From the NCBI GenBank assembly GCA_910584185.1, contig CAJTYC010000004.1, positions 1 through 55,330 on the forward strand: 55,330 nt of DNA, given 5' to 3'. A model generated the notes under the pieces. The model was given only the letters and a program-made list of their open reading frames with translations. It searched no databases and was not told the origin of the DNA. The DNA comes from an uncultured Muribaculaceae bacterium. Lineage in GTDB: Bacteria > Bacteroidota > Bacteroidia > Bacteroidales > Muribaculaceae. Position 1 is the stretch's first letter, and each line of letters begins with the position of its first letter. Shown in pieces: positions 9,336-18,624 of this stretch. The position numbers and the translations under genes are program-made.

Positions 9336-11318
9336 ATGAATCGGACTCTTTCACACACCATACGTATACTCCTGTTGCTCGTGGCTATTGTCGCTACGCG
9401 CGGATTCTCACTCCGTGCGCAGACCGACGCCGAGCAGGTGCTTACCATCGGGCGCAACGTGCTCTCGATGAACGATTACATGCTCGCCATCCAATATTTC
9501 AACCAAGCCATAAAGGCTAAGCCATATATGTCGGAGCCATACTATCTCAGGGCGTTCGCCAAGATGTCGCTCGATGACTACGCGGGCGCGGAGGCCGATT
9601 GTTCGTTGGCCTTGGAACGCAACAAATTTCACACCGAGACTTACAAGCTCCGCGGCTTTGCCCGCCAGCAGCTCGGTCTTGACTCCCTGGCTGTGGAAGA
9701 CTATGATATTGGCTTGCGTTATAACCCTCAGGACAAATGGTTTCTATTCTACAAAGGTGTGGCCGAGACCCAGTTGCGACGGGATGCGGAGGCCGACTCC
9801 ACTTTCGCCAAGCTGTTGCGTCTATATCCCGGTTTCGACGACGCATATTCCGCAAGAGGCCGTCTCCGTGCACTTGAAGGCGACACCGTGGCGGCACTCG
9901 CCGACATATCAAAAGCAATTGACCTCTCACGCACGCAGCTCCAGCCTTATCTGCTCCGTGCCGATCTGCTCGTGCATCAGCGCAAATGGGAAGAAGCTCT
10001 GAAGGATATGGATGAGGCAATCAAGCTGAAACCACACGAGGCTGACTACTACCTCAACCGCGCCTTCATACGTTACAATATGGACGACTATTTCGGTGCA
10101 ATGGCCGACTATAACTATACCCTCGAACTGGAACCTCACAACAGCGCCGCACTCTTCAACCGTGCGCTGCTGCGCTATGAGGTGAAGGACCTAAACCGTG
10201 CCGCCACCGATATGGAAGGGGTGCTCGCCATAGACCCAGACAATTTCCATGCCCGTTACAACCTCGGTCTCGTCAACCTGGAGCGAGGCAAGTACAAGCA
10301 GGCATTGCAAGACTTCTCGGTGATAAGCAAGCGCTATCCGCGCTTCCATCCTGCCTATTATGCGCAGGCCGAGGCTATGCGTCTTATGGGTAACATGCGC
10401 GGTGCCATGCAGTTGGCACGTCAGGGTGATGACTTGGTGCGCTCTTACGTGAAGAATCCGGAGAAGAATCCGCTCGATAGGCCGGCCATACAGTCGGGCA
10501 CCGCGAACTCCGGTTCTGACCGGCATGAGAATGAGAGCGAGGAGGATGTGATGAACCGTTTTAACCAGCTCGTCACCTCGGGCAGCGTCGCCGAAACGCA
10601 ACTCGCCTTCAACGACCGCATAAAGGGACGCGTGCAAGACCGCGACATCTCGGTCGAGATAGAGCCGGCATATATGCTCTCATATGTGGAGTCTCCACAG
10701 TCGCTCAAAAACACCTCCAACTTCTTCCGCGAACTCGATGACTTCAACCGCAACCGCTACATAGCGCAGCGCATATACCTCACGCCGGCTGCCGATGTTG
10801 CCTCCTCCAATTATGAGGCCCTGTTCAATATGGCCGACTATTACGAAGGTGTGACCAAAGATAGCGACCGTGCGGCCGACTGGCTCGCCCTCGCCTTGGC
10901 ACGCACACAGCTCAAGGATTCTGAAGCGGCCATAAAGGCTTACGACAAGGCGATCGAGCTGTATCCCGACTTCGCCATGGCTTATATGGGACGCGCATAT
11001 GCCCGTACCCTAACGGGCGATCTGAGGCAGGTGTCGCTCGCGATTGCCGACTACGACAAGGCTCTCCAGCTGTACCCCGGCCTGGTGTATGCTTGGTTTA
11101 ACAAGGGCAACCTCTTTTACGCAAGCGGTGACTACACCACGGCGCTGCAATGCTACGGCGAGGCCCTGCGCATAGACCCAACCTTCGCCAACGCGCTCTT
11201 CAACCGTGGCATCACATACCTGCGCCTTGGCAACAAGCACCAGGCCTTCGCCGACCTCAGCAAAGCCGGCGAACTCGGAGTGCTCCCAAGCTACAACGTG
11301 CTTAAACGCATGAAATGA
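9336..11318 (+). CDS. Secreted tetratricopeptide repeat protein
   Basis: About 660 residues. The ATG at 9336 gives the signal peptide MNRTLSHTIRILLLLVAIVA, cleaved probably after LRAQ. The rest is mostly TPR units in two blocks (about residues 30-370 and 510-650), recognisable by repeats such as AIKAYDKAIELYPDFAMAY. They are separated by a non-repeat linker rich in charged residues. TPR arrays bind protein partners; the ligand cannot be told from sequence. ATGs at 9318 and 9327 are alternative starts. The gene is alone in its transcription unit. Confidence 0.88.
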   Translation: MNRTLSHTIRILLLLVAIVATRGFSLRAQTDAEQVLTIGRNVLSMNDYMLAIQYFNQAIKAKPYMSEPYYLRAFAKMSLDDYAGAEADCSLALERNKFHTETYKLRGFARQQLGLDSLAVEDYDIGLRYNPQDKWFLFYKGVAETQLRRDAEADSTFAKLLRLYPGFDDAYSARGRLRALEGDTVAALADISKAIDLSRTQLQPYLLRADLLVHQRKWEEALKDMDEAIKLKPHEADYYLNRAFIRYNMDDYFGAMADYNYTLELEPHNSAALFNRALLRYEVKDLNRAATDMEGVLAIDPDNFHARYNLGLVNLERGKYKQALQDFSVISKRYPRFHPAYYAQAEAMRLMGNMRGAMQLARQGDDLVRSYVKNPEKNPLDRPAIQSGTANSGSDRHENESEEDVMNRFNQLVTSGSVAETQLAFNDRIKGRVQDRDISVEIEPAYMLSYVESPQSLKNTSNFFRELDDFNRNRYIAQRIYLTPAADVASSNYEALFNMADYYEGVTKDSDRAADWLALALARTQLKDSEAAIKAYDKAIELYPDFAMAYMGRAYARTLTGDLRQVSLAIADYDKALQLYPGLVYAWFNKGNLFYASGDYTTALQCYGEALRIDPTFANALFNRGITYLRLGNKHQAFADLSKAGELGVLPSYNVLKRMK

Positions 11319-11434
11319 CAACACTCTTATGCTGATATCAGAGACTGTCTCATGAAAATTTTATGAAACGCGGCCTAAAACTTAATGTGGCAGTCAGTTG
11401 TTATGATTCATAATAAACTTAAAATTTAAAGAGT

Positions 11435-11929
11435 ATGAATGCTAAATTATATCTGGTGGCTGCTTTGGCGCTCCCTATTGCATTGACTGCGTGCGACGGC
11501 AACAAAAGCTGCGATAATGGCGGCATGCCTAAGGGTGGCAAGGAGATTGTGTATACCGGCACGCTGCCCGGCGCTGATGTAGCCGGCATACATTACACGC
11601 TGCATCTCAATTATGACGATGACCGAAATTATACCGACGGTGATTATGACATGTATGAGACTTATGTGGAGGCCGACTCTGCGTCAGTCAGCGGCGTGCG
11701 CGACGTGAAGACTGTGCGCAGCGAGGGCGACTTCAAGGTTGAGAATGGCGCGGTGGCCGACGGCAACAGAAAGTGCATAAAGCTCATACCGGATGTGCGC
11801 GACAGTGGTCCCGGTGTGACCGGCACTCCAACATATTTCGCCATAACCTCCGACTCAACACTCGTGATGCTCGGCGAGAACATGACAATGCCCGAACGCC
11901 CGCAAGACTACACGCTGACTGCCCGTTGA
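11435..11929 (+). CDS. NlpE-like lipoprotein
   Basis: 164 residues with a lipoprotein signal ending LTACDGN (Cys20). The following region YTGTLPGADVAGIHYTLHLN matches the N-terminal domain of NlpE copper-resistance/envelope-sensing lipoproteins. In classical NlpE this stretch carries a cysteine pair; here the positions are Val and Ala. The domain ends near TYFAITSDSTLVML. A clear terminator follows the gene, so it is a single-gene unit. The fold assignment is fairly sure; a metal or sensing role is doubtful without the cysteines. Confidence 0.72.
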   Translation: MNAKLYLVAALALPIALTACDGNKSCDNGGMPKGGKEIVYTGTLPGADVAGIHYTLHLNYDDDRNYTDGDYDMYETYVEADSASVSGVRDVKTVRSEGDFKVENGAVADGNRKCIKLIPDVRDSGPGVTGTPTYFAITSDSTLVMLGENMTMPERPQDYTLTAR

Positions 11930-11957
11930 GACCACATGGCATAATGGCAAAAAAACT

Positions 11958-11992
11958 AAGGTTGCCCCGCACACACGTGGGCAACCTTTTTA
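11958..11992 (+). terminator. Terminator after the NlpE-like gene
   Basis: AAGGTTGCCC (11958-11967) pairs with GGGCAACCTT (11979-11988) around an 11-base loop, followed by a T run. Confidence 0.9.
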
Positions 11993-12016
11993 ATTTTTAA
12001 TTTTGAATTTAGAATT

Positions 12017-12066
12017 GCTTCGCGACGTTGCATCGCGAACTGGGGGAGGAGGCGCCGCCGACGACC
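12017..12066 (+). repeat. Solo A-type dispersed repeat
   Basis: One 50-bp arm of the dispersed family: TTGCATCGCGAACTGGGGG, then AGGAGGCGCCGCCGACGACC at the outer end. No opposite arm is visible. It sits between the NlpE-like gene terminator and the phosphoesterase promoter. Confidence 0.8.
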
Positions 12067-12086
12067 TTGATTGACCCTTAATAGAT

Positions 12087-12118
12087 GTTGCATTTTTGAT
12101 AGTTAATGGCTATTTTTG
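12087..12118 (+). promoter_or_regulatory. Promoter of the phosphoesterase/nuclease operon
   Basis: GTTG ending at 12090, a 20-base spacer and TATTTTTG at 12111-12118. Transcription should start near 12122-12125, at the edge of the duplicated 22-bp start region. Confidence 0.65.
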
Positions 12119-12124
12119 TATTTG

Positions 12125-12168
12125 CTTATTTAATTTCGTTATGACTCTTATTTAATTTCGTTATGACT
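12125..12168 (+). repeat. Perfect 22-bp tandem duplication over the start codon
   Basis: CTTATTTAATTTCGTTATGA plus CT occurs twice back to back (12125-12146 and 12147-12168). Each copy carries an ATG. The second ATG (12163) starts the phosphoesterase. The first (12141) reads only four codons, Met-Thr-Leu-Ile, before TAA, in another frame. Confidence 0.95.
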
Positions 12169-12654
12169 AAGGTCGGGATTTTGAGCGATACTCATGGTTA
12201 TTGGGATGAGCGCTATGCCCCGCACTTCGCTGACTGCGACGAGATTTGGCATGCCGGCGATGTGGGTGATTATGCCATTATAGAGCGGTTGTCGGAGATT
12301 TGCCCGGTGCGTGCCGTGTCGGGCAATGTGGACCACGGTGAAGTGAAACGCCGCTGCCCGGAGCTGCTTATCTTCGAGGTGGAGGGCATGAAGGTGCTTC
12401 TCACCCACATAGGCGGCTATCCCGGCAAGTGGTCGCCTGGCATGAAGCAGCTGCTGCGCGACGAGAATATCAAACTCATGGTAGACGGCCATTCGCATAT
12501 CCTGAAGATAATCTACGACAAGGAGTTGGACTTACTGCACATCAACCCCGGTGCCGCCGGCCAGCAAGGCTGGCACAAGGTGCGCACTCTCGTCAAAGTA
12601 GACCTGAACCAAGGAATCCCATCGAACTGCCAAATTATCGAACTTGCTAAATGA
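12163..12654 (+). CDS. YfcE/MJ0936-family metallophosphoesterase
   Basis: A 163-residue phosphodiesterase-like protein with all metal-binding blocks of the family: SDTHG (about 8-12), HAGDVGD (about 34-40), SGNVDH (about 57-62), THIGG and DGHSH near 110. Family members hydrolyse phosphodiesters with Mn or Fe ions; the natural substrate is unknown. The start codon lies in the second copy of a 22-bp duplication. The stop codon overlaps the ATG of the following nuclease gene (ATGA), so the two are translated together. Confidence 0.92.
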   Translation: MTKVGILSDTHGYWDERYAPHFADCDEIWHAGDVGDYAIIERLSEICPVRAVSGNVDHGEVKRRCPELLIFEVEGMKVLLTHIGGYPGKWSPGMKQLLRDENIKLMVDGHSHILKIIYDKELDLLHINPGAAGQQGWHKVRTLVKVDLNQGIPSNCQIIELAK

Positions 12655-15600
12655 AAAATATATCATTCCTTCATGCTGTGGCTTCGGCCTATGTTGAGTC
12701 GGGCGAAGATCTGTCGGACTATTGTTTCGTGTTTCCTAACAAGCGCTCCGGCACCTTCTTCCTGCGCGAGCTTTCACGCTGCGCCAAGTCTGGCCCTATG
12801 CTGGCACCGCAGGTGCTGGCTGTCGGCGATTTCATGCAGCGCATATCGGGTCGCGATGTGGCTTCGCGTATCGAGCTGCTGTTCAGACTTTTCACCGTAT
12901 ATCGCGATTTCAAGCGCGGACACGCAGCATCTCACCCTGAGGGCGTCGGCCCTAAACAAGAGGCCAACTCTGTGCCTACGGTGATGACTGATGATGATAT
13001 ACTCGAGTTCGACCGCTTCGCTCCATGGGGCGAGACGGTGCTCTCGGACTTCAACGAGATAGACCAGCATGATGCCGATGCCGAGGCATTGCTCCGCAAT
13101 GTGGTGGATCTGCGCGAGATTCAGGCCTCCTTCCTCTCCGAGGACCAGCTCGATGCCCTCGAGCGATTCCTCGGCTATCGCCCTGCTGCGGCCGATGCCG
13201 AGGGCTTCTGGAGGTCAGTGCTCCCGGCCGAAGACCGGGAGGAGCAAGATATGACGGTGCTTAAGGATAAGTTTTTGGAGCTTTGGACAATGCTCCCCGA
13301 ACTATACGAGTCCCTGCGCCAGAACCTTGAGCGCGAGAAATTGGCAACAACCGGCGGTGCATTCCGCCTCGCCAAGGATTTTGTGCTTGAGCATGGTGTG
13401 GAGTCTCTCCCGTGGAAGCGTGTCGTGGCCGTCGGTTTCAACATGCTCTCAGGCTCGGAGATGAAACTCTTCTCGGAATTGGCCTCCACGGTTGCCGAAG
13501 ATGGTCGGGCCTATGCCGAATTTTTCTGGGATGCCACAGGCCCGGTGCTGTCGGGCGCTGATATGAGCCACAACGTGGCCGCCACGACGCTTCGCCGTTA
13601 CCGCAAACTCTTCCCGTCGCCCCGCTGGGCCGAACCATACATGCAGGCCTGTGCCAAGGCTGATATGCCGGAAAGTGTCACCGTGGCCGCATCCCCCTCC
13701 AATGCCGCCCAAGTTAAGGTCGCTGCCATGAAAATCCGCGAATGGTTGCAAACTATAGGCCCGGAGAAGATTGCCGATGCAAGGGCCGCAGTGGTGGTGC
13801 CCGACGAGAACCTGCTGTTGCCGCTCATCCATTCGCTTCCCCCCGAACTGAAGGATGTCAACCTCACCATGGGCTTCTCCATGCGTTACACGTCGGTGGC
13901 TTCATTTGTCTACCTTTTGCGACGCATGCAGTCGCGCCCGCGTGGCACTGCCGAGGCCCCGGCCTTCTTTCATGAAGATGTGAAGCTCTTTATGAGCCAT
14001 CCGCTCGTGCAAGTGGTGATAGGCACGGCTGCGGCCAACCGTATAAATGGTCTCGTGGCCCGCACGCACCGCCGCGTGGTAAGCCTGAAGTGGATGGCCT
14101 CGGAGGCCGGTGCGCATGGTGCAGAGCTGGCCTACATGCTCCGTCCGCTTGACCGTAACACTCCTGTCGAGGAGACAGTACAATATATACACGATGTGCT
14201 CGAGACAGTCGACAAGGCCTTGGCCCGCACAGAAGAGACCCATACGCTCAACCCGAAATTGGAACGTATGCTAATAACCCACTACAGTCAGGCCCTCGCG
14301 CGCCTGGCAGGCTGGGCCTACGACCATAACATCATGATGCATCCGGCCAACGTGTTTCACCTCACCGACCGTCTGCTTGCCGGTGAGACCGTCAATTTTG
14401 AGGGTATGCCTCTGCGCGGCCTTCAGGTGATGGGTCTGCTGGAGACACGTGCCCTCGACTTCGACCATGTGATGGTGCTTTCGATGAACGATAAGGTGAT
14501 GCCACGGCGCTCCTCCTCGCGCACGTTTATACCCGCTGCTTTGCGCCGTGCCTATGGACTCCCCGGACTCGACAAGGGTGAGGAGCTATATTCGTACTAT
14601 TTCTACAGGCTGATATCGCGTGCCGACAACGTGCACCTCATCTATGATGCACGTACCGGAGAGGGTATGCGAAGCGGCGGCAAGTCGAGATTCCTGATGC
14701 AGCTCGACATGCTCTACGACAAGGGCCGAGTGAAGGAATCATCATATTATTTCGACAGCGAGCCTGCCCCCTCGCAGCCTCATGAGGTGGCGAAGACACC
14801 GGCTGTGATGCAGAAGCTGATGAGGTTCACCGCCACTGAAAATGGAAGGAATCTCTCGGCCTCGGCTATGATGAATTATTGCCGCTGCCAGGTGCTTTTC
14901 TATTTCAAGAATGTAGCCAACATCAAGGATGAGGTGAAAGCGGCCGACTATATCGACGCATTGACCCAGGGAGATATAATACACCAGGTGCTTCAGAATC
15001 TCTATATGCCTTACCATTTGCGCGGCAAGTATCTGAAGTCGAGGATCGTACTGACCAAGGAGTCTTTGTCGGCAATCTTGGCCGACCGTGAGCGTCTGGA
15101 GCGCGAGATAGTGCGTGCCGTTAATAAGCAGCATTTCAAGCTCCCTGGCGATAAACTCGACACTCCGCTCGAAGGCTCGGTGGCCATTACGGCAGAGTAT
15201 CTGCTCGAGGCGGTGATAAGGGTGGTGAGCCACGACCGCGACATTGCCCCCATCGAACTGATAGGCGCGGAAATCGCCGACAATATGCGCTGGAAGCCGG
15301 GCGACGCGCCTGAGGTCAACATGCACTATGCCTTCGACCGCGTGGATGTGGTGGATGGCCGTATGCGCATAGTGGATTACAAGACCGGTAGGGTAGACCT
15401 TGAAGCCCCCGACGGGTTGGTCGGGGTGATGAGTGGAGAAAATGAGAGCGGACACTATCTGATACAGCTCTTCACGTATGCGCAGCTGCTGAAACGTCAA
15501 GCCCCCGAGACCGACCGCGAGCTTGCGGCCGATGCCCGTCTGTTAGTGTATGACGTGCATGAGAAGCCGGACGACATCGAGGTGCGCCCCGACATCGCCG

Positions 15601-15761
15601 GCTGTGTGATTGATTCGGCAAAGGAGGTGGAGGAGGAATTCAGCAAGGCCGCCGAGCGTATGCTCAAGGAGATGTTTGACCCCACGGTGCCATTCCGCCC
15701 CACGGCCAACGAAGATGCCTGCCGAACCTGCAACCTCAGCTATTTATGCAAAGGCTGCTAA
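12651..15761 (+). CDS. AddB-like PD-(D/E)XK nuclease
   Basis: 1036 residues, similar in layout to AddB of the AddAB double-strand-break repair complex. The N-terminal SF1-like half opens with FVFPNKRSGTFFLREL but has no canonical Walker A GKT. The C-terminal nuclease has GDIIHQVL (about 775), RIVDYKTG (about 906-913) and cysteines arranged as an iron-sulfur staple: YCRC near 743 and CRTC-x5-CKGC at the C-terminus. Nuclease activity on DNA ends is inferred. No UvrD/AddA helicase gene is adjacent, though these often pair. It overlaps the phosphoesterase stop and converges on the HsdR pseudogene with one base between stops. Confidence 0.85.
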   Translation: MKNISFLHAVASAYVESGEDLSDYCFVFPNKRSGTFFLRELSRCAKSGPMLAPQVLAVGDFMQRISGRDVASRIELLFRLFTVYRDFKRGHAASHPEGVGPKQEANSVPTVMTDDDILEFDRFAPWGETVLSDFNEIDQHDADAEALLRNVVDLREIQASFLSEDQLDALERFLGYRPAAADAEGFWRSVLPAEDREEQDMTVLKDKFLELWTMLPELYESLRQNLEREKLATTGGAFRLAKDFVLEHGVESLPWKRVVAVGFNMLSGSEMKLFSELASTVAEDGRAYAEFFWDATGPVLSGADMSHNVAATTLRRYRKLFPSPRWAEPYMQACAKADMPESVTVAASPSNAAQVKVAAMKIREWLQTIGPEKIADARAAVVVPDENLLLPLIHSLPPELKDVNLTMGFSMRYTSVASFVYLLRRMQSRPRGTAEAPAFFHEDVKLFMSHPLVQVVIGTAAANRINGLVARTHRRVVSLKWMASEAGAHGAELAYMLRPLDRNTPVEETVQYIHDVLETVDKALARTEETHTLNPKLERMLITHYSQALARLAGWAYDHNIMMHPANVFHLTDRLLAGETVNFEGMPLRGLQVMGLLETRALDFDHVMVLSMNDKVMPRRSSSRTFIPAALRRAYGLPGLDKGEELYSYYFYRLISRADNVHLIYDARTGEGMRSGGKSRFLMQLDMLYDKGRVKESSYYFDSEPAPSQPHEVAKTPAVMQKLMRFTATENGRNLSASAMMNYCRCQVLFYFKNVANIKDEVKAADYIDALTQGDIIHQVLQNLYMPYHLRGKYLKSRIVLTKESLSAILADRERLEREIVRAVNKQHFKLPGDKLDTPLEGSVAITAEYLLEAVIRVVSHDRDIAPIELIGAEIADNMRWKPGDAPEVNMHYAFDRVDVVDGRMRIVDYKTGRVDLEAPDGLVGVMSGENESGHYLIQLFTYAQLLKRQAPETDRELAADARLLVYDVHEKPDDIEVRPDIAGCVIDSAKEVEEEFSKAAERMLKEMFDPTVPFRPTANEDACRTCNLSYLCKGC

Positions 15762-15762
15762 T

Positions 15763-17681
15763 TTAGGCTACGGTTATGGTGTCGTGGAGCATGGCGACGA
15801 AACGGGCCACTTGCGCTGCTTTGTTGGGGAAGTATTTGAGCAACGACTCGCGGAAGATGCGGTTGTTGACAAACACGTTCTTCTCCATATCACCATTCTG
15901 GCAAACATAGTTGAGTATGTTGTTGATAAACTCTTCTTGCTCTGCCGTCAGTGTGTTAGCCGATATAAAGTCGGAAAAGAGCCTGATGGCCTTTTGACGG
16001 TCAAGCCCCGAGACCTTGCGGATAAATGCCGCCACCGGTATGTCGGTGGTCATGCTCTCACGTCGAAGATATCGCTCATACTCCTCTTTTGTGCCAAGTT
16101 CCTGCCATAATATCCGCTCCAGCTCATCAATGTCGGCCGATGTCAACTGTTCGATGTTCTGGATCTTTTGTAGCACCGGTAGGTCGCGATTGTTGGCAAG
16201 GAAGTCGAGCACACGCTCCTTGTAGGTCACGGTAGAGTTGACCGATTCGGCCACACCTCCATCGGTGATGTCATCCTCGATGTTGACGGTGAATGTTCTC
16301 CCGGCCTCCCCCTTGAGAAATTTCATCAAGTCGCGCAACTCCTTGCGCATATTCTCGATAGAGAGCAATGTCTTGTTGCTCCAGAAAGCCGATGTCAGCA
16401 CTTCCTGAATCATGGGCAGTTTCGCCTTGACCTCCGGCACAGCGGCCTTATTCTTCAGCGCGTTGGCAATCTGGGTAATTTGGGCTTCGTAGTTGCCGCC
16501 GGCAAACGTTTCATCCACCATGCCGAGCTGAACGTAGAGAGCGAGCAGGTCAAACTTCTTGGCCAACTCATTCTCCATCGTTTTGGGCAGCAGAGGGGCA
16601 ATCTCATTTTTCAAGTCAATAACATCGACCTCCGAAATGTATCGCCAAGTCTGCGGGTCGCGATATTTGCATACTGCCGGCCAGTGATTGCGTACGGAGA
16701 TATGTGTATCATCGAGTTTGCCAACCTCCTTGATGAGCATCTGCTTAAGTTCATCGTGGAAGTCCTTGGCAAAATCGTCTGCCTGATATTGCGGCGCCTG
16801 AAGCGCACAAGCTATTGCGGCTCTAACACCAAACAAGCGCTCGGTGAGCGAAAGCGATTTAACGGCCTTACCCTCCTTAGGATTCTCCCCAAAATATTCA
16901 AAGTTACCACCCCAATCAAAGATGTAAAACACCCCCTTATCGGATCGTAACCCTCCGGCTTGCGAGGATAGCAACCCCCCGGCTTGCGCACCAAATATCC
17001 CGGGACTAAGCCGAGTGCCCCGACCAATCATCTGAAGAAACTTAATGCGAGATCGCACCCGCTTGAAAAATACAAGGTTCAATACATCAGGCACATCAAT
17101 GCCGGTGTCAAGCATATCTACCGACACAGCAATCTGAGGAAATGAGTCGCGCAGGCTGAACTTGTCGATAAGGTCTTGTGAGTATTTTATAGAATAGTCA
17201 ATCTGTTGGCAGAAGTCAGACCCATATTCGGGATAAAGAATGTTGAACCTCTCTACAATCAGCTTCGCAGTCTTGGAGTTCATGGCAAAGATGATGCTCT
17301 TGCCAATCATCTCGCCCGAGTGTATCTTCAAGCCGTTTTCCATCAGGTCCTGAAGCATCTTGTCGATAGTGTCTGTATTGTAGATATATTTGTATATCTC
17401 CTGCTCGCTGATGTCGCGTGGTTCCCACTGGTCGTCGGGGTCTTTGTTTAGCTGCTCATATTCCCACACTTGTTCGAGCTGCTCCCGTTCTTCTGCCGAT
17501 AGGTCATTATATTTGATACCCTCGTTCACAACCTTTGAGCCGCGAATCAAGCCTTTGTAGTCAACGAGATAACCGTCGACCACAGCCGTTTCGTACTCGT
17601 AGAAGTCGGTTGGCTCTCCTCCTTCAAGATGCAGGAGCTCGTAGGTCGATTTATCCACTTGGTCGCGTGGCGTAGCGGTAA
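15763..17681 (-). pseudogene. Truncated type I restriction enzyme R subunit (HsdR, EcoEI-like)
   Basis: About 640 codons match the second half of HsdR. Homology begins abruptly at LTATPRD (helicase motif III) and runs through the second RecA domain (DMLDTGIDVP, QMIGRGTR motif VI) to the EcoEI-type C-terminal domain. The N-terminal nuclease, Walker A and DEAH box are missing, so it cannot be an active restriction translocase. The frame stays open to 17745 through an A-type repeat element, and the break coincides with the end of that element. No hsdM or hsdS gene is in the window. An in-frame 24-bp duplication lies at 16942-16989. Confidence 0.85.
16942..16989 (-). repeat. In-frame 24-bp duplication inside the HsdR remnant
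   Basis: Two adjacent 24-mers (16942-16965 and 16966-16989) match at 20 positions. They encode an inserted AQAGGLLS/SQAGGLRS segment between motif VI and the GVFYIFDWGGNFEYF block. Confidence 0.75.
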
Positions 17682-17834
17682 GTGTCGACGCCACCTCCTC
17701 ACCCCAGTGGCGACCAGTAGGGACGCGCTTCTGCGCGTCCACCAAGAAAAATCCTGTCGCGAAGCCACGTTAAATGCAGTCGCGAAGCCACGTTGCATCG
17801 CGCACTGGGGGCAAGGAGGCGCCGCCGACGCCAC
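17682..17834. mobile_element. A-type inverted-repeat element (MITE-like) at the HsdR break
   Basis: About 153 bp bounded by imperfect inverted arms. The left arm starts GTGTCGACGCCACCTCCTC and continues CCCCAGTGGCG. The right arm contains CGCGCACTGGGGGC and AAGGAGGCGCCGCCGACG. Inside are the palindrome GGACGCGC-TTCT-GCGCGTCC (17721-17740) and a direct repeat of GTCGCGAAGCCACGTT. There is no coding capacity. Confidence 0.65.
17721..17740. repeat. GGACGCGC palindrome, copy 1
   Basis: Perfect 8-bp arms GGACGCGC and GCGCGTCC around TTCT. The same palindrome with an AAAA centre, which reads TTTT on the opposite strand, is at 46819-46838. Flanking bases are also shared in part. Confidence 0.8.
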
Positions 17835-17891
17835 AAAGGACTAAAGGTATCATCTTGCCTAATACCCTTCCTTAGCCTTAATATGCCTATT

Positions 17892-18512
17892 TCAGCAATT
17901 GAAATTGGTCATTGCGAAGTCGGGTCCGGATAGGCAGTATGCCTTTACGGCTTCCGCAGCTTTCTTAAGTATCTCGGGCAGTTTCTCCCGTTCTTCGGGC
18001 GGAAACTCGCCAAGCACGAAGTCAATCTGGTGCCCCTTGGCGAAGTCGCTCCCTATGCCGAAACGCAGGCGTGCGTAGTTCTGCGTGCCGAGTTCGGAGG
18101 CGATGTTCTTTAGCCCGTTGTGGCCTGCATCGGAGCCTTGCTTGCGCAGCCTTATCGAGCCGAACTTTATCGCCTTGTCGTCGACCACCACAAGGAGGTT
18201 CTCGAGCGGTAGCTTCTCATGGTTCATCCAGTAGCGCACGGCCACGCCGCTGAGGTTCATGAACGTGGAGGGTTTAAGAAGCAGCAGCTCGCAGTTTTTC
18301 ACTTTTATCTTGGCCATGTCGCCATATCGCTTCGACTCGAAACTGACACCGGCTTCGGCGGCGAGAGTGTCGGCCACCATGAAGCCGGCGTTATGGCGTG
18401 TGCCTACATATTCCGGACCCATATTGCCCAGACATGCTATCAGGTAACGTTTCATATCAGGATCTGTCGGCTCCTCATGCTTGCGCCCGAAGAGCTTTTT
18501 AAAAAAGTTCAT
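17892..18512 (-). CDS. pth: Peptidyl-tRNA hydrolase
   Basis: This enzyme recycles tRNA by cleaving peptidyl-tRNA released from stalled ribosomes. The family motifs are present: IACLGNMGPEYVGTRHNAGF with the catalytic His, KPSTFMNLSG, VVVDDKAI and GSDAGHNGLKNI. The usual length (about 187 aa) would start at the internal ATG at 18455. The longer frame adds 19 hydrophilic residues beginning MNFFKKLFGRKHE, which look like genuine coding sequence, so I kept the longer start. It lies just downstream of rplY and its terminator. Confidence 0.93.
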   Translation of the reverse strand: MNFFKKLFGRKHEEPTDPDMKRYLIACLGNMGPEYVGTRHNAGFMVADTLAAEAGVSFESKRYGDMAKIKVKNCELLLLKPSTFMNLSGVAVRYWMNHEKLPLENLLVVVDDKAIKFGSIRLRKQGSDAGHNGLKNIASELGTQNYARLRFGIGSDFAKGHQIDFVLGEFPPEEREKLPEILKKAAEAVKAYCLSGPDFAMTNFNC

Positions 18513-18562
18513 ATCTTGTTGGTAAAATCATTTTGGCGCCACCTTGCGTGAGGGGATGCCAA

Positions 18563-18603
18563 TAAAAAACATCATGCCCTCCGGTGCGGAAGACATGATG
18601 TGA
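18563..18603 (-). terminator. Terminator after rplY
   Basis: Arms ACATCATG (18569-18576) and CATGATGT (18594-18601), with further pairing inside. On the minus strand the stem is followed by a run of Ts. Confidence 0.85.
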
Positions 18604-18624
18604 TAATTGCATTTAGAAGCCTGA

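Noticed and set aside
14742..15500. 252-codon antisense frame inside the AddB-like gene
   Set aside because: Antisense shadow of a well-supported gene; no promoter or family signature.
17682..17745. Start of the HsdR-like frame at 17745 as a real N-terminus
   Set aside because: The first 21 codons are translated repeat sequence, including the GGACGCGC palindrome, and do not belong to the family.
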